Shown here piece after piece: positions 39,994 to 48,913 of a stretch of 64,000 nt of DNA. Position 1 is the first letter of the stretch. Each line of letters opens with the position of its first letter. Under the pieces are notes generated by a model. That model saw nothing but the letters and a program-made list of their open reading frames with translations. It ran no database searches and had not been told where the DNA came from. The position numbers were made by a program, and so were the translations under genes. The DNA comes from Bradyrhizobium sp. DOA9 (GTDB lineage: Bacteria; Pseudomonadota; Alphaproteobacteria; Rhizobiales; Xanthobacteraceae), in assembly GCF_000617845.2 (NCBI RefSeq), contig NZ_DF820425.1:1619690-1683689 (forward strand), read 5' to 3'.

Positions 39994-41544
39994 TCACACG
40001 ATCCGCGAAGCCTTGTTCCCCCAGTAGCGGTCCCGCAGCAGCCGCTTGTAGAGCTTGCCGGTCGGCAGCCGCGGCAATTCCTTCTCGAAATCGACCGAGC
40101 GCGGCACCTTCTGCCGCGACAGCGATGTGGCGCAGAACGCGATCAGCTCCTCGGCGAGGGCAGGCCCCGGCATCACGCCCGGCATCGGCTGCACCACCGC
40201 CTTCACCTCTTCGCCGAGATCGGCATTGGGCACGCCGAACACGGCGGCGTCGGCGACCTTGGGATGGGTGATCAGCAGGTTCTCGCATTCCTGCGGATAG
40301 ATGTTCACCCCGCCGGAGATGATCATGAAGGTGGCGCGATCTGTCAAATAGAGGAAGCGGTCGGCATCGACATAGCCGACATCGCCGACCGTGCTCATGC
40401 TGCCGTCGGCAGAGCGCGCCTCCCTGGTCTTCTCCGGGTCGTTGAAATATTCGAACGGCGTTGCCGTCTTGAACCAGACCTGGCCGGGCGTGCCGGTCGG
40501 GCATTCCCGCATATTCTCGTCGAGAATATGCAGATCGCCCAGCAGCACCTTGCCGACGGTGCCGCGATGCTTAAGCCATTCCTCGCTGTTGCAGGCGGTG
40601 AAGCCGAGGCCTTCGGTCGCGCCGTAATATTCGTGGATGATCGGTCCCCACCATCTGATCATCTCGTCCTTGACCTGGGGCGGGCAGGGCGCGGCGGCGT
40701 GGATCGCGATCTCGAGCGAGGACAGGTCGTAGCGGGCGCGCACCTCCTCCGGCAATTTCAGCATGCGCGAGAACATCGTCGGCACCAGCTGCGTGTGGGT
40801 GATGCCCCATTGCTGGACCAGTTGCAGGTAACGCTCGGGATCGAAGCTCTCCATGATGATCACGGTGCCGCCCATGCGGATCGTGAGGTTCACGGCGGCC
40901 TGCGGCGCCGAATGATAGAGCGGCGCCGGCGACAGATAGACCATGCCCTCGCGGTAGTGCCAGAGCTTGGTGAGGAAATCGAACAGCGGCAGATTGTGCT
41001 TCGGCTTCTCCTCCGGCAGCGGGCGCAAGATGCCCTTCGGCCGTCCCGTCGTGCCGGAGGAATAGAGCATGGCGGTGCCGAGCCATTCATCTTCGATCGG
41101 CGTTGCCGGCAGGCCGGCGGTCACCTCCGCAAGGCCAACGATGCGCTCGCTCTCGGTGGGGCCGTCGGCGACGATGCAGAGCTTGATGTCGGGGCAGGCC
41201 TTGATCGCCTCGCGCGCGATGGCGAGCTTGGCCGTCGAGGTGATCAAGATCTTCGACTGGCTGTTGACGAGGAGATAGGCGAGCTCGCCCGGCGTCAGGA
41301 AGGAGTTGATGCAGGTGTAGTAGAGACCCGAGCGCTCGCCCGCGCCGCAGGCTTCGAGATAGCGCGCATTGTTCTCCATGAAGATCGAGTAATGGTCGAG
41401 CCGCTTCAAGCCGTGCTTGCGGAGCAGATGCGCCAGGCGGTTGCTGCGCGCCTCCAGCTCGCGATAGGTGACGGCCTCGCCGCTTCCCGCCATGATGAAG
41501 GCGGGCTGCAGCGGGCGCAGGCGGGCGTGGTGACCTGTGTACAT
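39994..41544 (-). CDS. AMP-forming acyl-CoA synthetase/ligase
   Basis: 516 aa, ANL superfamily. ATP-binding P-loop LYSSGTTGRPKGI, the YYGATEGLG motif, GDVGYVDADRFLYLTDR hinge region and the C-terminal catalytic Lys in LPTGKLYKRLL. It activates a carboxylic acid as an acyl-adenylate and then as an acyl-CoA. It shares strand with the alcohol dehydrogenase gene 18 bp upstream, suggesting a small operon that oxidises an alcohol and activates the acid. Substrate not predictable. Confidence 0.9.
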   Translation of the reverse strand: MYTGHHARLRPLQPAFIMAGSGEAVTYRELEARSNRLAHLLRKHGLKRLDHYSIFMENNARYLEACGAGERSGLYYTCINSFLTPGELAYLLVNSQSKILITSTAKLAIAREAIKACPDIKLCIVADGPTESERIVGLAEVTAGLPATPIEDEWLGTAMLYSSGTTGRPKGILRPLPEEKPKHNLPLFDFLTKLWHYREGMVYLSPAPLYHSAPQAAVNLTIRMGGTVIIMESFDPERYLQLVQQWGITHTQLVPTMFSRMLKLPEEVRARYDLSSLEIAIHAAAPCPPQVKDEMIRWWGPIIHEYYGATEGLGFTACNSEEWLKHRGTVGKVLLGDLHILDENMRECPTGTPGQVWFKTATPFEYFNDPEKTREARSADGSMSTVGDVGYVDADRFLYLTDRATFMIISGGVNIYPQECENLLITHPKVADAAVFGVPNADLGEEVKAVVQPMPGVMPGPALAEELIAFCATSLSRQKVPRSVDFEKELPRLPTGKLYKRLLRDRYWGNKASRIV

Positions 41545-41562
41545 CGATCCTCCGGAATTCGA

Positions 41563-42717
41563 TCAGGCGGCAAGCAGCAGGATCTCGCGCACGTCGGCGG
41601 GGCCCTCGATCTTGCGCGGGTTGCGCGGAATCCAGTTGGTCCGCATCGCGGCTTCCGCGATCGCGTCGAAATGCTCCGGCGCGATGCGCACATCGCCGAG
41701 GCTGCGCGGCATGCCGAGCGAGCGGATGAAGGCATCGAGCACGTCCGCCGCGTCGCGGCCGGGATAGCCCATGGCGGCGGCGACGATCATCTGCCGCTCT
41801 TCATTGTCGCGCGCGTTCCAGCGCATCACCGCCGGCAGCATCACGCAGGAGGTGTAGCCGTGCGGCACGTCGAAGGCCCCGCCCAGCACGTAGCCGATGC
41901 CGTGGCTCGCGCCCATGGGCACGCCGGCGGCGAGCGCGCCCATCGACAGCCAGGTGCCGATCTGCGCGTCCATCCGCGCATCGAGATCCAAAGGGTCGGC
42001 CTTCACCCGCGGCAGCGCGTCGGCGAGCATGGCAAGGCCCTTCACCGCCTGCGCATCGGCATAAGGATGCGTCTCGCGCGAGCAGATCGCCTCGACGCAA
42101 TGGTCGATGGCGCGGATACCGGTGGAGAGAAACAGCCATTCCGGCGTGTGCACGGTGATGGCAGGATCGAGGATGGTCGCGCGCGGGACAGTGAGCGGAT
42201 GCCGCAGCATCTGCTTCACGTGGCTCGCGCGGTCGGTGACGCCCGCGATCGACGAGAACTCGCCGCCGGCGATCGTGGTGGGCACGCTGACCTGCCGCAC
42301 GGTCGGCGCTGTCATCTCGGGCGCTGTGCCCTTGTGCACGCGGATGCGGTCGATGCCGGCGATATCGTCGATGCCGTTGGCAAGGCAGAGCTGCACCGCC
42401 TTGGCGCCGTCGGTGATGGACCCGCCGCCGATCGTGACGATCAGGTCGGCCTCCGCCGCACGCGCCGCTTGCGTCGCCGCGATCACCGCCTCGCGCGGCG
42501 TATGGGCCGGCATGGCGTCGAACAGCCCGGCGCAGCGGGAGCCGAGCGCGTCGCGGATTTTGGTGATTTCGTCGGTCTGCCGGTTCAGCGTCCCCGACAC
42601 CATCAGGAAGGCGCGGCGTGTTCCCAGCCGGTCCATCTGCGCGACGATGGCGCCGGCCGCAGGATGGCCGAACACGACCTCCTCGATCGCGCCGAAAACG
42701 ACACGTCCCTGGTGCAC
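41563..42717 (-). CDS. Iron-containing alcohol dehydrogenase family protein
   Basis: 384 aa. The NAD-binding GGGSITDGAK, the GGEFSSIAGVTD loop (GTGSE in classical members) and metal ligands in IRAIDHCVEAI and ASHGIGYVLGGAFDVPHG are visible. Some family members are maleylacetate reductases; the long loop and lack of an aromatic-ring cluster make a general alcohol dehydrogenase equally possible. Upstream gene of the pair with the acyl-CoA ligase. Confidence 0.85.
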   Translation of the reverse strand: MHQGRVVFGAIEEVVFGHPAAGAIVAQMDRLGTRRAFLMVSGTLNRQTDEITKIRDALGSRCAGLFDAMPAHTPREAVIAATQAARAAEADLIVTIGGGSITDGAKAVQLCLANGIDDIAGIDRIRVHKGTAPEMTAPTVRQVSVPTTIAGGEFSSIAGVTDRASHVKQMLRHPLTVPRATILDPAITVHTPEWLFLSTGIRAIDHCVEAICSRETHPYADAQAVKGLAMLADALPRVKADPLDLDARMDAQIGTWLSMGALAAGVPMGASHGIGYVLGGAFDVPHGYTSCVMLPAVMRWNARDNEERQMIVAAAMGYPGRDAADVLDAFIRSLGMPRSLGDVRIAPEHFDAIAEAAMRTNWIPRNPRKIEGPADVREILLLAA

Positions 42718-42872
42718 GCCTGTCCTCCCCGGACAAATCGTTGTTGTTGTTGGGGAGGCAATCTAGCCGAGCTGGCCGGAGCCGTCATGCGCGAAGACGC
42801 TGGCGGTTTTGCAGCGCAGGGGTGGGGCGGTTGCAGATGGTGTGACCAATGCTTCGGCGTCGGGATTGCGCT

Positions 42873-43018
42873 CCCTCTCCCGCTTGCGGGAGAGGGTTGG
42901 GGAGAGGGCTCTCTCCGCGGCGGGATTGTCGAGATGCGGAGGCGGTCCCTTCGCGGAAAGAGCCCTCACCCGCCGCGCTCTGCGAGCGCGTCGGCCTCTC
43001 CCGCAAGCGGGAGAGGCG
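42873..43018. repeat. Palindromic repeat (CCCTCTCCCGCTTGCGGGAGAGGG type)
   Basis: CCTCTCCCGCTTGCGGGAGAGGGTTGGGGAGAGGGCT, then AGCCCTCACCC and CGGCCTCTCCCGCAAGCGGGAGAGG. Same composite design as the 9047 element with different inner stems. It fills most of the 311-bp gap between the dehydrogenase and PilZ genes; nothing else was seen there. Confidence 0.8.
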
Positions 43019-43028
43019 AAGCAAGCCC

Positions 43029-43274
43029 TCAAAACACCACGCCCACGCGCGAGCCGCGCTTCCAGGCGATGCGGCAGCGCTTCTTGGTGTTGACGTGCAG
43101 CAGCTCGAAGCGATCGGGAATCGCCACCTGGCCGCCGAGATCGACGCAGGCCCCGCCGGGCGAATAGTCGATCAGCGTGCAGGGGATCACCGGCGCGCGC
43201 GGGTCGGTGATGATCTTGGCCTGTCGCGACACCAGGCCTGCGGGCTTCACGCGGACGAACTTTCGCGGATGCAT
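43029..43274 (-). CDS. PilZ-domain protein
   Basis: 81 aa from ATG at 43274 with GGAGGA eight bases upstream; the longer upstream frame has no codon character. It is a bare PilZ-like fold: MHPRKFVRVKPAG, then CTLIDYSPGGACVDLGGQ and ending RVGVVF. PilZ domains bind cyclic di-GMP through RxxxR and D/NxSxxG; here RKFVRVKP and DYSPGG fit. Likely a small c-di-GMP-responsive adaptor, or a degenerate PilZ without binding. Confidence 0.8.
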   Translation of the reverse strand: MHPRKFVRVKPAGLVSRQAKIITDPRAPVIPCTLIDYSPGGACVDLGGQVAIPDRFELLHVNTKKRCRIAWKRGSRVGVVF

Positions 43275-43422
43275 TGGCACGTCTCCTCCAACTCCGCTGG
43301 GTCTCGCGGCGGGTGATCTGCCTTCGATCATGGAAAAGAGTTGATGCGATCCCCCTAAGCCGCGCCCGAGAATTTTAAGGAAATGTGTCAACGAATGGCA
43401 AAAGCAGCGGTAGCGGGCTGCC

Positions 43423-43582
43423 ACCCTCCCCTTGAGGGGGAGGGTCGATCGCGCGCAGCGCGAGCGGGGTGGGGTGATCTCTCAACGCGGGCAGTGTCGG
43501 ACGCTGAGAGACCGTCACCCCACCCCGGCTCACATGTCGCTGCGCTCCATGTGATCCGACCCTCCCCCTCCAGGGGAGGGTG
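43423..43582. repeat. 165-bp palindromic element (CCCTCCCC family), copy 2
   Basis: ACCCTCCCCTTGAGGGGGAGGGT opens and ACCCTCCCCCTCCAGGGGAGGGT closes the element; GCGGGGTGGGGTGATCTCTCA and the mirror TGAGAGACCGTCACCCCACCCC lie inside. Its right end overlaps the 3' end of the DUF2235 gene and encodes that protein's last residues. Confidence 0.85.
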
Positions 43583-44918
43583 GCAGCACCCCCTCCACCT
43601 CCGCCCCCGCCGCCAGGTCCACCCCCGGCGGCACCGGCATCGGCACGGTCACATAATCCTTCGGCAGGTTCACCGGCCGGTAGTCCGGCTCCACCGCCAT
43701 GCGCTTCAGCACGCTCTCATGCACATGCGCGCCTTCGGGAATCAGGCGCGGCTCGGCGTCGGGGATGTAGAAGCCGAAATAAACCTTCCGCTCCGGCCAT
43801 TCCCGGTACTTCGCGCGCTTCGGCAAGAACTCCAGCACGCGCCAGATCGCCGTCATGGAATCGTGCAGCATGCCGCTCTTGCCCGTAAAAGCAGGCTCGA
43901 CATATTTGAACGGTGAGTTCCTGCGCTGAATGCCCCAGGCGAGCTGGTTCACCGTGCGCGGGTTGAACTTCAGCCCGGCCTTCTCGGCCTCGTCGATCAT
44001 CCACAGCAGCGGATATTTGGACTCGCCGCTCTCGGCTTCCGGATAGCCGCCGCCGACGTCGCAATGCACGCCGGCGAACCACACCTGCATGATGTCCTGC
44101 GGCACCTTCTTCTCGTCGGGCACGTAACGGTTGCTCCAGAATTCCTGCGGCTCCGCGTACTTCTTCAGGCGGAACATGCGCCGCCGCTCGTCGATCGCGA
44201 TCGCCTGCCGGAAGATCCTGATGCTGGGATCGCGCAGCGTGAAGGCGAGCTCCTCCAGGCTCGGCCAGTAGAAGCGGTCGGCACGCGGCACGATCACGCT
44301 CGCCACCGTGTCCCAGACACCGACGAAATGGATGGTCGGCCAGCGCGTCGAGGTGATGCGCGCGAACTGCGCGGCGAGGTCGAACTCGTCCTTCGGCAGC
44401 GGCCCGCTCTCGTCGAACACGATGTCCTTGAGATCCTCGACGTCGTTGCCGCGCCCGCTGCCGGAATATTGCTTGTAGGCGATGAGGCCCGAGCCGGCGA
44501 GGTTCGCCTGCTCCGGCGAGATCAGCCCGACCTTGTGGATCAGCCCCGCCAGCACGCGCACCGTGTAGGCCCCGCGCGAAAAGCCGAACAAATAGATCCT
44601 GTCGCCGGGCGCGTAATGCTCGACCAGGAAGCAATAGGACGACAGCACGTTGTCATCGAGCCCGTAGCCGGTGGCGAGCCCCCACACCAGCTTGATGTTG
44701 GCCTTCCAGCGCCCCCAGGTCGACGGCTCCGTCATGGTGCCGACCCCGGGATCGTAAAACACCATCTGCCTTGGCTGCGTCTTGTCCGTCTTGCGCAGGC
44801 AGCGATAGAGCTTCAGGACGTTGGAGATGTTCTCCGAGATCTCGTTGCCGGTGCCGTCACAGCAGATGACGAGGTTCTTGCCGGCGGGGGTGTGGTCGGA
44901 ATTGGGTGCGTGATCCAT
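43530..44918 (-). CDS. DUF2235 alpha/beta-hydrolase
   Basis: 462 aa. N-terminal LVICCDGTGNEIS, the nucleophile motif GFSRGAYTVRVLAGLIHKVG with Ser near residue 118, and FVGVWDTVASV are typical of DUF2235, a family that includes type VI secretion phospholipase effectors as well as cytosolic hydrolases. GGAGG precedes the ATG. No VgrG, PAAR or Hcp gene is near, so an effector role has no local support. The C-terminus, about the last 18 residues (VLPPSPGGGGSDHMERSDM), is read from a palindromic repeat. Confidence 0.87.
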   Translation of the reverse strand: MDHAPNSDHTPAGKNLVICCDGTGNEISENISNVLKLYRCLRKTDKTQPRQMVFYDPGVGTMTEPSTWGRWKANIKLVWGLATGYGLDDNVLSSYCFLVEHYAPGDRIYLFGFSRGAYTVRVLAGLIHKVGLISPEQANLAGSGLIAYKQYSGSGRGNDVEDLKDIVFDESGPLPKDEFDLAAQFARITSTRWPTIHFVGVWDTVASVIVPRADRFYWPSLEELAFTLRDPSIRIFRQAIAIDERRRMFRLKKYAEPQEFWSNRYVPDEKKVPQDIMQVWFAGVHCDVGGGYPEAESGESKYPLLWMIDEAEKAGLKFNPRTVNQLAWGIQRRNSPFKYVEPAFTGKSGMLHDSMTAIWRVLEFLPKRAKYREWPERKVYFGFYIPDAEPRLIPEGAHVHESVLKRMAVEPDYRPVNLPKDYVTVPMPVPPGVDLAAGAEVEGVLPPSPGGGGSDHMERSDM

Positions 44919-45307
44919 GGGATGCGCCTCCGGGGGATGCTACCGGGGCGAGTATAGCGGATTCCGCGAAGGAGGACGAGACGGCGGTGCTAACCGCGGC
45001 GGCGGTGCGCTCCCACTCCCGCCCGCGGGAGAGGGTTCGGGAGAGGGTGTCTCAGCAACGGGCCGGAAAGAACCCTCACCCGCCGCCCGCGGGACGATGC
45101 TTGGCAATGCGGGGCGGGGTGCCTTGAATTCGCACGCATGATAATTGCAGCGGCGCCGGCCTCGATGCGGTCGCGCAGCCGGCATTGTGTTGCGGAGCAT
45201 TGATTTCGGGAATAGGTGGAGCGGGTTCCGGATGGTGCAGCTGAAGAGCGAAGCTAAAGGACACTTCTTCACGGCCGGCTAAGCTGCGTACCGCCTGCTT
45301 GTAGAAT
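44919..45307. other. Gap with one palindromic repeat (389 bp)
   Basis: Contains the promoter side of the DUF2235 gene and, at 45010-45096, a repeat (CACTCCCGCCCGCGGGAGAGGGTTCGGGAGAGGG .. AACCCTCACCCGCCGCCCGCGGG) related to 42873-43018. From about 45140 the DNA becomes AT-richer, marking the edge of the next island. No gene seen. Confidence 0.6.
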
Positions 45308-47245
45308 TCAGAGCGAGAGAAGGTCTGCGGCGGGTTCGCTGAGCGACCGAATAAATCCGTCCCCATCGAAGCCGCGTTCCTTCAGGAACGGCGCATCCTT
45401 CAGCTTGTCTCTTAAACCTAGCATACGCTTTTCAGCCCTGCGCACGAACACGTTGTACGTCATCGGAATGATAGTAACTCGGCCATTGCGTTCGGTACGA
45501 GGTTCATTCTCCGTGGCATCGACTTTAGAGCCCAGAACGTAGCAAGTTACCGTCGCGGCATTACTCAGCAGCCCACGTTCCAGCAGCTCCTTAACGTACT
45601 TCCAAGCTTGCCCTTTCTGTTCCGAGCCGATGATCACGTTTGGCTTCTTGATTTCAGCGACTACGAGGCGTGACACGCCGTCTACATCATGGCCTAGGTC
45701 GTGTGAATCGCGACCGTACAATCCGACACTCCCATCAGGCAGCATGACGAAATCGGGTCGCAGTCGGCTGCCTGGAATGTTGGCACCAAAAATTGATTGA
45801 ATGACCTGTGTCATTCCTTTGTTGCTAGTGAATTCAAGGCTTTCGAATTCGGGACCGAATACCCAAAGGGAACGCTCGAAAAGCGGTTGAAGATCGCCAA
45901 CCTCGTCCATGGCTTCGTCACGAAGCTTTTCGTCTAAGTCTTGGACCAGTTTTAGTCTGGTCTGAATTTCGTCCAAGGCGTCTTTAGCTAACCGGACAGT
46001 CCAGCGGTCCAGCAATTCGTAGAGAGCATCGAAGTCGCCGGCTTTCAAGTCGTGAAGCTTTTTCAACAAGCCATACTTTGAGGTGCTTAATTCAAGGTTG
46101 GCCAAGATATTTGCTATCTGACTAACCTCCTCGGTGGATATGGTTGGACATGCGTCTATAACCTCATCCACGAACTGATTCCAACGATCGCGACCGACTG
46201 GAGGAAGCTGGCGAACCGTTCGGTCGAGAGTTTCTCTCACAGTCCGCTTAGCTTCGCGGCGGCGTTCAGCTGAGAGGCTGAGCAAGTGTTCGTTGATCTT
46301 CGCATGGACAGCTGTACGGGTTGCCTGCCAAGCTTCATCATTGGCAACAAATCCGCTCCAGTCAGGCAATACCGCATTCTCCAAGATGTCAGCTGAGACG
46401 ATAAACTGGAAGCGCTTAGCCTCTGTAGTTCGACCGTCTAGAATACGTTCATGGTCGAACCCGAGCCAGCCTTGATTCCCAACCAAACGAGAATTCACGC
46501 GCCAAGCTATACCATGCTGCTTTGTCGTCTTATCGGATTTTTGCGTGTCGATAATGATGAGATCGACTTTGCCGAATTCGGCGACATCGACGTGTATTTT
46601 TTGAATGCTTTGCGTCGGCACGTCCTCAAATGTGACTAGGGTGCCGTCGATTGAGACTACAAAATTTGGATCGGCAAGGAAGCGCAACCCGATCACCTCC
46701 CGCGCTTCGTCGGCGGTCATCGAGGTGCCCTCGGATGCTGTTGCAACAATTTCGGTGCCATGACCAGAGACAGCCGACCGCGACGATAGCTCTGTCACGT
46801 GAAACGGCGTACCTGTACCGCGACGAACCTCATAGGTGGTCTCAACGCCGTCGCGCCATGTGCGAACGCGGTAGGGATCCGAGAAGTGAAAGGCGGCGTG
46901 GCGGCCTTTGCCATTGCGGCCGTAGGGGTTGCGGTGCAAGGCATCTTTCAACTCCTCAGGCGGCGATGATTTGTTGCCTTCCTCCGTTAGGCGGTTGTAG
47001 TCCAGCGTCTTCCAGCGGCGGTTGAATTGTAACGGCGTCATTCCTTTCCCGTTGTCCTTGATTGAGAAGGCGATCCCTTTGGTCCGCTGCGGCCATACGA
47101 TGTCCACCCGAGTGGCATAAGCATCCCATGCGTTGGCGACGAGTTCAACGATGGCAATCGCAGGGTCTGATATTATCGAACCGGCGTACTTATCCAAGAA
47201 TCTGTCATCGAAAAGGACGCCTTGAACTGGCGAGCTAGTCTCCAT
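45308..47245 (-). CDS. GHKL (HSP90-like) ATPase fused to a PD-(D/E)XK nuclease
   Basis: 645 aa from ATG at 47245, with GGAGGGGGA just upstream. The N-terminal Bergerat ATPase fold (about 10-200) has N-box ELVANAWDA (Glu34, Asn38), DNGKGM at 64-69 and the lid YGRNGKGRHAAF at 108-119. A long helical middle (about 300-460) follows. The C-terminal nuclease-like core (about 470-600) has RPDF (Asp498), VVAEIKK (Glu531, Lys533) and QAWKY (546-550), the D..ExK..Q pattern of DUF4263/Shedu-type nucleases. The design resembles the bacterial MORC-like ATPase-nuclease proteins of conflict systems. Second gene of an operon after a reverse transcriptase; base composition differs sharply from neighbours. Confidence 0.85.
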   Translation of the reverse strand: METSSPVQGVLFDDRFLDKYAGSIISDPAIAIVELVANAWDAYATRVDIVWPQRTKGIAFSIKDNGKGMTPLQFNRRWKTLDYNRLTEEGNKSSPPEELKDALHRNPYGRNGKGRHAAFHFSDPYRVRTWRDGVETTYEVRRGTGTPFHVTELSSRSAVSGHGTEIVATASEGTSMTADEAREVIGLRFLADPNFVVSIDGTLVTFEDVPTQSIQKIHVDVAEFGKVDLIIIDTQKSDKTTKQHGIAWRVNSRLVGNQGWLGFDHERILDGRTTEAKRFQFIVSADILENAVLPDWSGFVANDEAWQATRTAVHAKINEHLLSLSAERRREAKRTVRETLDRTVRQLPPVGRDRWNQFVDEVIDACPTISTEEVSQIANILANLELSTSKYGLLKKLHDLKAGDFDALYELLDRWTVRLAKDALDEIQTRLKLVQDLDEKLRDEAMDEVGDLQPLFERSLWVFGPEFESLEFTSNKGMTQVIQSIFGANIPGSRLRPDFVMLPDGSVGLYGRDSHDLGHDVDGVSRLVVAEIKKPNVIIGSEQKGQAWKYVKELLERGLLSNAATVTCYVLGSKVDATENEPRTERNGRVTIIPMTYNVFVRRAEKRMLGLRDKLKDAPFLKERGFDGDGFIRSLSEPAADLLSL

Positions 47246-47332
47246 GAGTCCCCCCTCCCCCGGAAGTTGATCTCGCAACGGTCTGGCCGGCGGATTCAAA
47301 ACGTAAGAAGCAATTGGACGAAAGTCATCGGG

Positions 47333-48913
47333 TCACTGCCGAATGCGGGCACTCACAATTTCCGGCAGCTTTCCGCGCTTGCTTTTCGCCCAATCGCAAA
47401 ACCTTGCATCAAGAGGGCGATGTAGATTGGGCTTCACAGCGCTAATCCAGTTAGTAAATTCATCGCGCGGTAGGCAGGTCGCTCCGAGCATGAAATGGCC
47501 TTTCTCAAAGACATTCAGCTCCTCAAACCGAGTTTTGTTTCTACGAAAGAAGTTTACGTCTCCGTTGAGCCCTCTGATGAGGAAGCTCTGTCGCTGACTG
47601 AGAGTGTTCGAGGCAACAACTTTAGTTAGAGTTTTGTGGTCGATCTCAAAGCATCCCCGTACGAAGAGCTCCAGTAGCCACACTTGGATTGTAGGCACAG
47701 AACCGGCAGCGCCAGCCTCTAACAGCTGAATTACTCTGCTCTGTATTTCTTCATTCAGCTCGACGCCGGCGCTGTCGAGTGCATCAACCAGCAGTACAAA
47801 TTCCTTTACGAACGGTAGCAGATCATCAAAGCGCTTAAGAACTAGGTCGAGCGCATCCGCGTTCTTAGTGAGACGAAGTCCAAGAAAGATGAGTCTGATT
47901 TTGCCGAAATCCCAATAGTCTTGGTCTAGTTCATCCTCAAGCATCTGAACTAAGTTCAGTGCTCTAATCGATTCAATTTCCGCCTCGTCGGGTTCTTCGT
48001 CGAAATATATCGAATGAGTTAGAGATTCTATTGCTTCTTGCCCGGCTTTGTCAAAAACGTCGTCCTGTTGGTCACTTAAGGCATTTTCAAATTCTTTGGC
48101 GTCCCATACTTTCGTCTTCTGATTGTTGAGCGAAAGCCCCTCAGTTGTCGCGAGATGTTCTGCAAGGAAAGCAAGAGCCACATATGGCGTCTGGTCGGAC
48201 GTGAGAAAGATACGATAATCGTCGACAAAGCGCGTGAAGATCAATCCCTCATCCGCCAAGGCGCTATCTGCGTCACTCAGGATTGCCTCTGCGATGATCC
48301 TCGAAGCGCTGCCGCCGACGGGAATTCCATACGATTGCTTGCCTCTGATCCTCTTTATCAATTTCTCTATGAATGACTTAACTCCCTTACGGTCCGTTGC
48401 AACATCCAGAATGTTCTCGATGCGGTGGAAGTAGATTCGCTGATAGAAGTCAGCAATGTCGGTCGCGACTACGTGCGTATAGGTGTTTTGCTGTATCTGC
48501 TCTCGTTGCCATTGTAGCCAATCTTTGTATGAACGGTTCGATACGAACAGAGAGGCTTCTGTCTTAGTGTTGTCGAACCGATATCCAAATGGGCCGAATT
48601 CGTTGATCGGCCGCTTAATGTTTTCGACGTCGGCCCCAATCTCGATTGCAGCCGCTGTATAGAGCAGGGTCTCTAATAATGGCAGTTGATGGACAATTCG
48701 AAATCCCCATCGGCTCTTGGGTGCGATTGTTTCGATTGCCTGAGCTGGCTCGAAAGTCTCAAGGTCGAGCACGCTTAGCTCGGCTGCAATCTCTTTTTTC
48801 CTTTCGATGAGGAACGCAGCCTCGATGGGATGCGGAAATACGTCGGTGTCGCCGAAAGTCGAGATATGCTCGATTGCTCTTTCTAGGGACGCGGTTGAAA
48901 GGCGTGTTGCCAT
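47333..48913 (-). CDS. Reverse transcriptase of the UG/Abi (defence-associated) type
   Basis: 526 aa from ATG at 48913 (the open frame extends far upstream through rpmB, which cannot be right). The RT core lies in the first 290 residues: motif A TDIADFYQRIYFHRI (Asp152), motif B GIPVGGSASRIIAEA (196-210), motif C FVDDYRIF (Asp231, Asp232), then LNNQKTKVW. Residues about 300-526 are helix-rich and lack a maturase or endonuclease domain. It is thus not a group II intron RT and has no nearby msr/msd-like RNA. This core plus helical C-terminal half is the pattern of Abi/UG RTs involved in phage defence. It precedes the ATPase-nuclease gene by 87 bp. The ribosome site at 48913 is weak, so an alternative start (ATG 48976) remains possible. 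Confidence 0.85.
   Translation of the reverse strand: MATRLSTASLERAIEHISTFGDTDVFPHPIEAAFLIERKKEIAAELSVLDLETFEPAQAIETIAPKSRWGFRIVHQLPLLETLLYTAAAIEIGADVENIKRPINEFGPFGYRFDNTKTEASLFVSNRSYKDWLQWQREQIQQNTYTHVVATDIADFYQRIYFHRIENILDVATDRKGVKSFIEKLIKRIRGKQSYGIPVGGSASRIIAEAILSDADSALADEGLIFTRFVDDYRIFLTSDQTPYVALAFLAEHLATTEGLSLNNQKTKVWDAKEFENALSDQQDDVFDKAGQEAIESLTHSIYFDEEPDEAEIESIRALNLVQMLEDELDQDYWDFGKIRLIFLGLRLTKNADALDLVLKRFDDLLPFVKEFVLLVDALDSAGVELNEEIQSRVIQLLEAGAAGSVPTIQVWLLELFVRGCFEIDHKTLTKVVASNTLSQRQSFLIRGLNGDVNFFRRNKTRFEELNVFEKGHFMLGATCLPRDEFTNWISAVKPNLHRPLDARFCDWAKSKRGKLPEIVSARIRQ

Noticed and set aside
39937..43167. A 1076-codon plus-strand open frame opposite the acyl-CoA ligase and dehydrogenase
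   Set aside because: It spans two real genes and a repeat on the other strand and has shadow composition (His/Arg/Asp-rich).
43530..44918. Type VI secretion effector locus at DUF2235
   Set aside because: No VgrG, Hcp, PAAR or immunity-like gene adjoins it; the family also includes non-secreted hydrolases.
45308..48913. Group II intron or retron at the RT gene
   Set aside because: No maturase or endonuclease domain, no domain V-like RNA, and no msr/msd-like inverted repeats near the RT.
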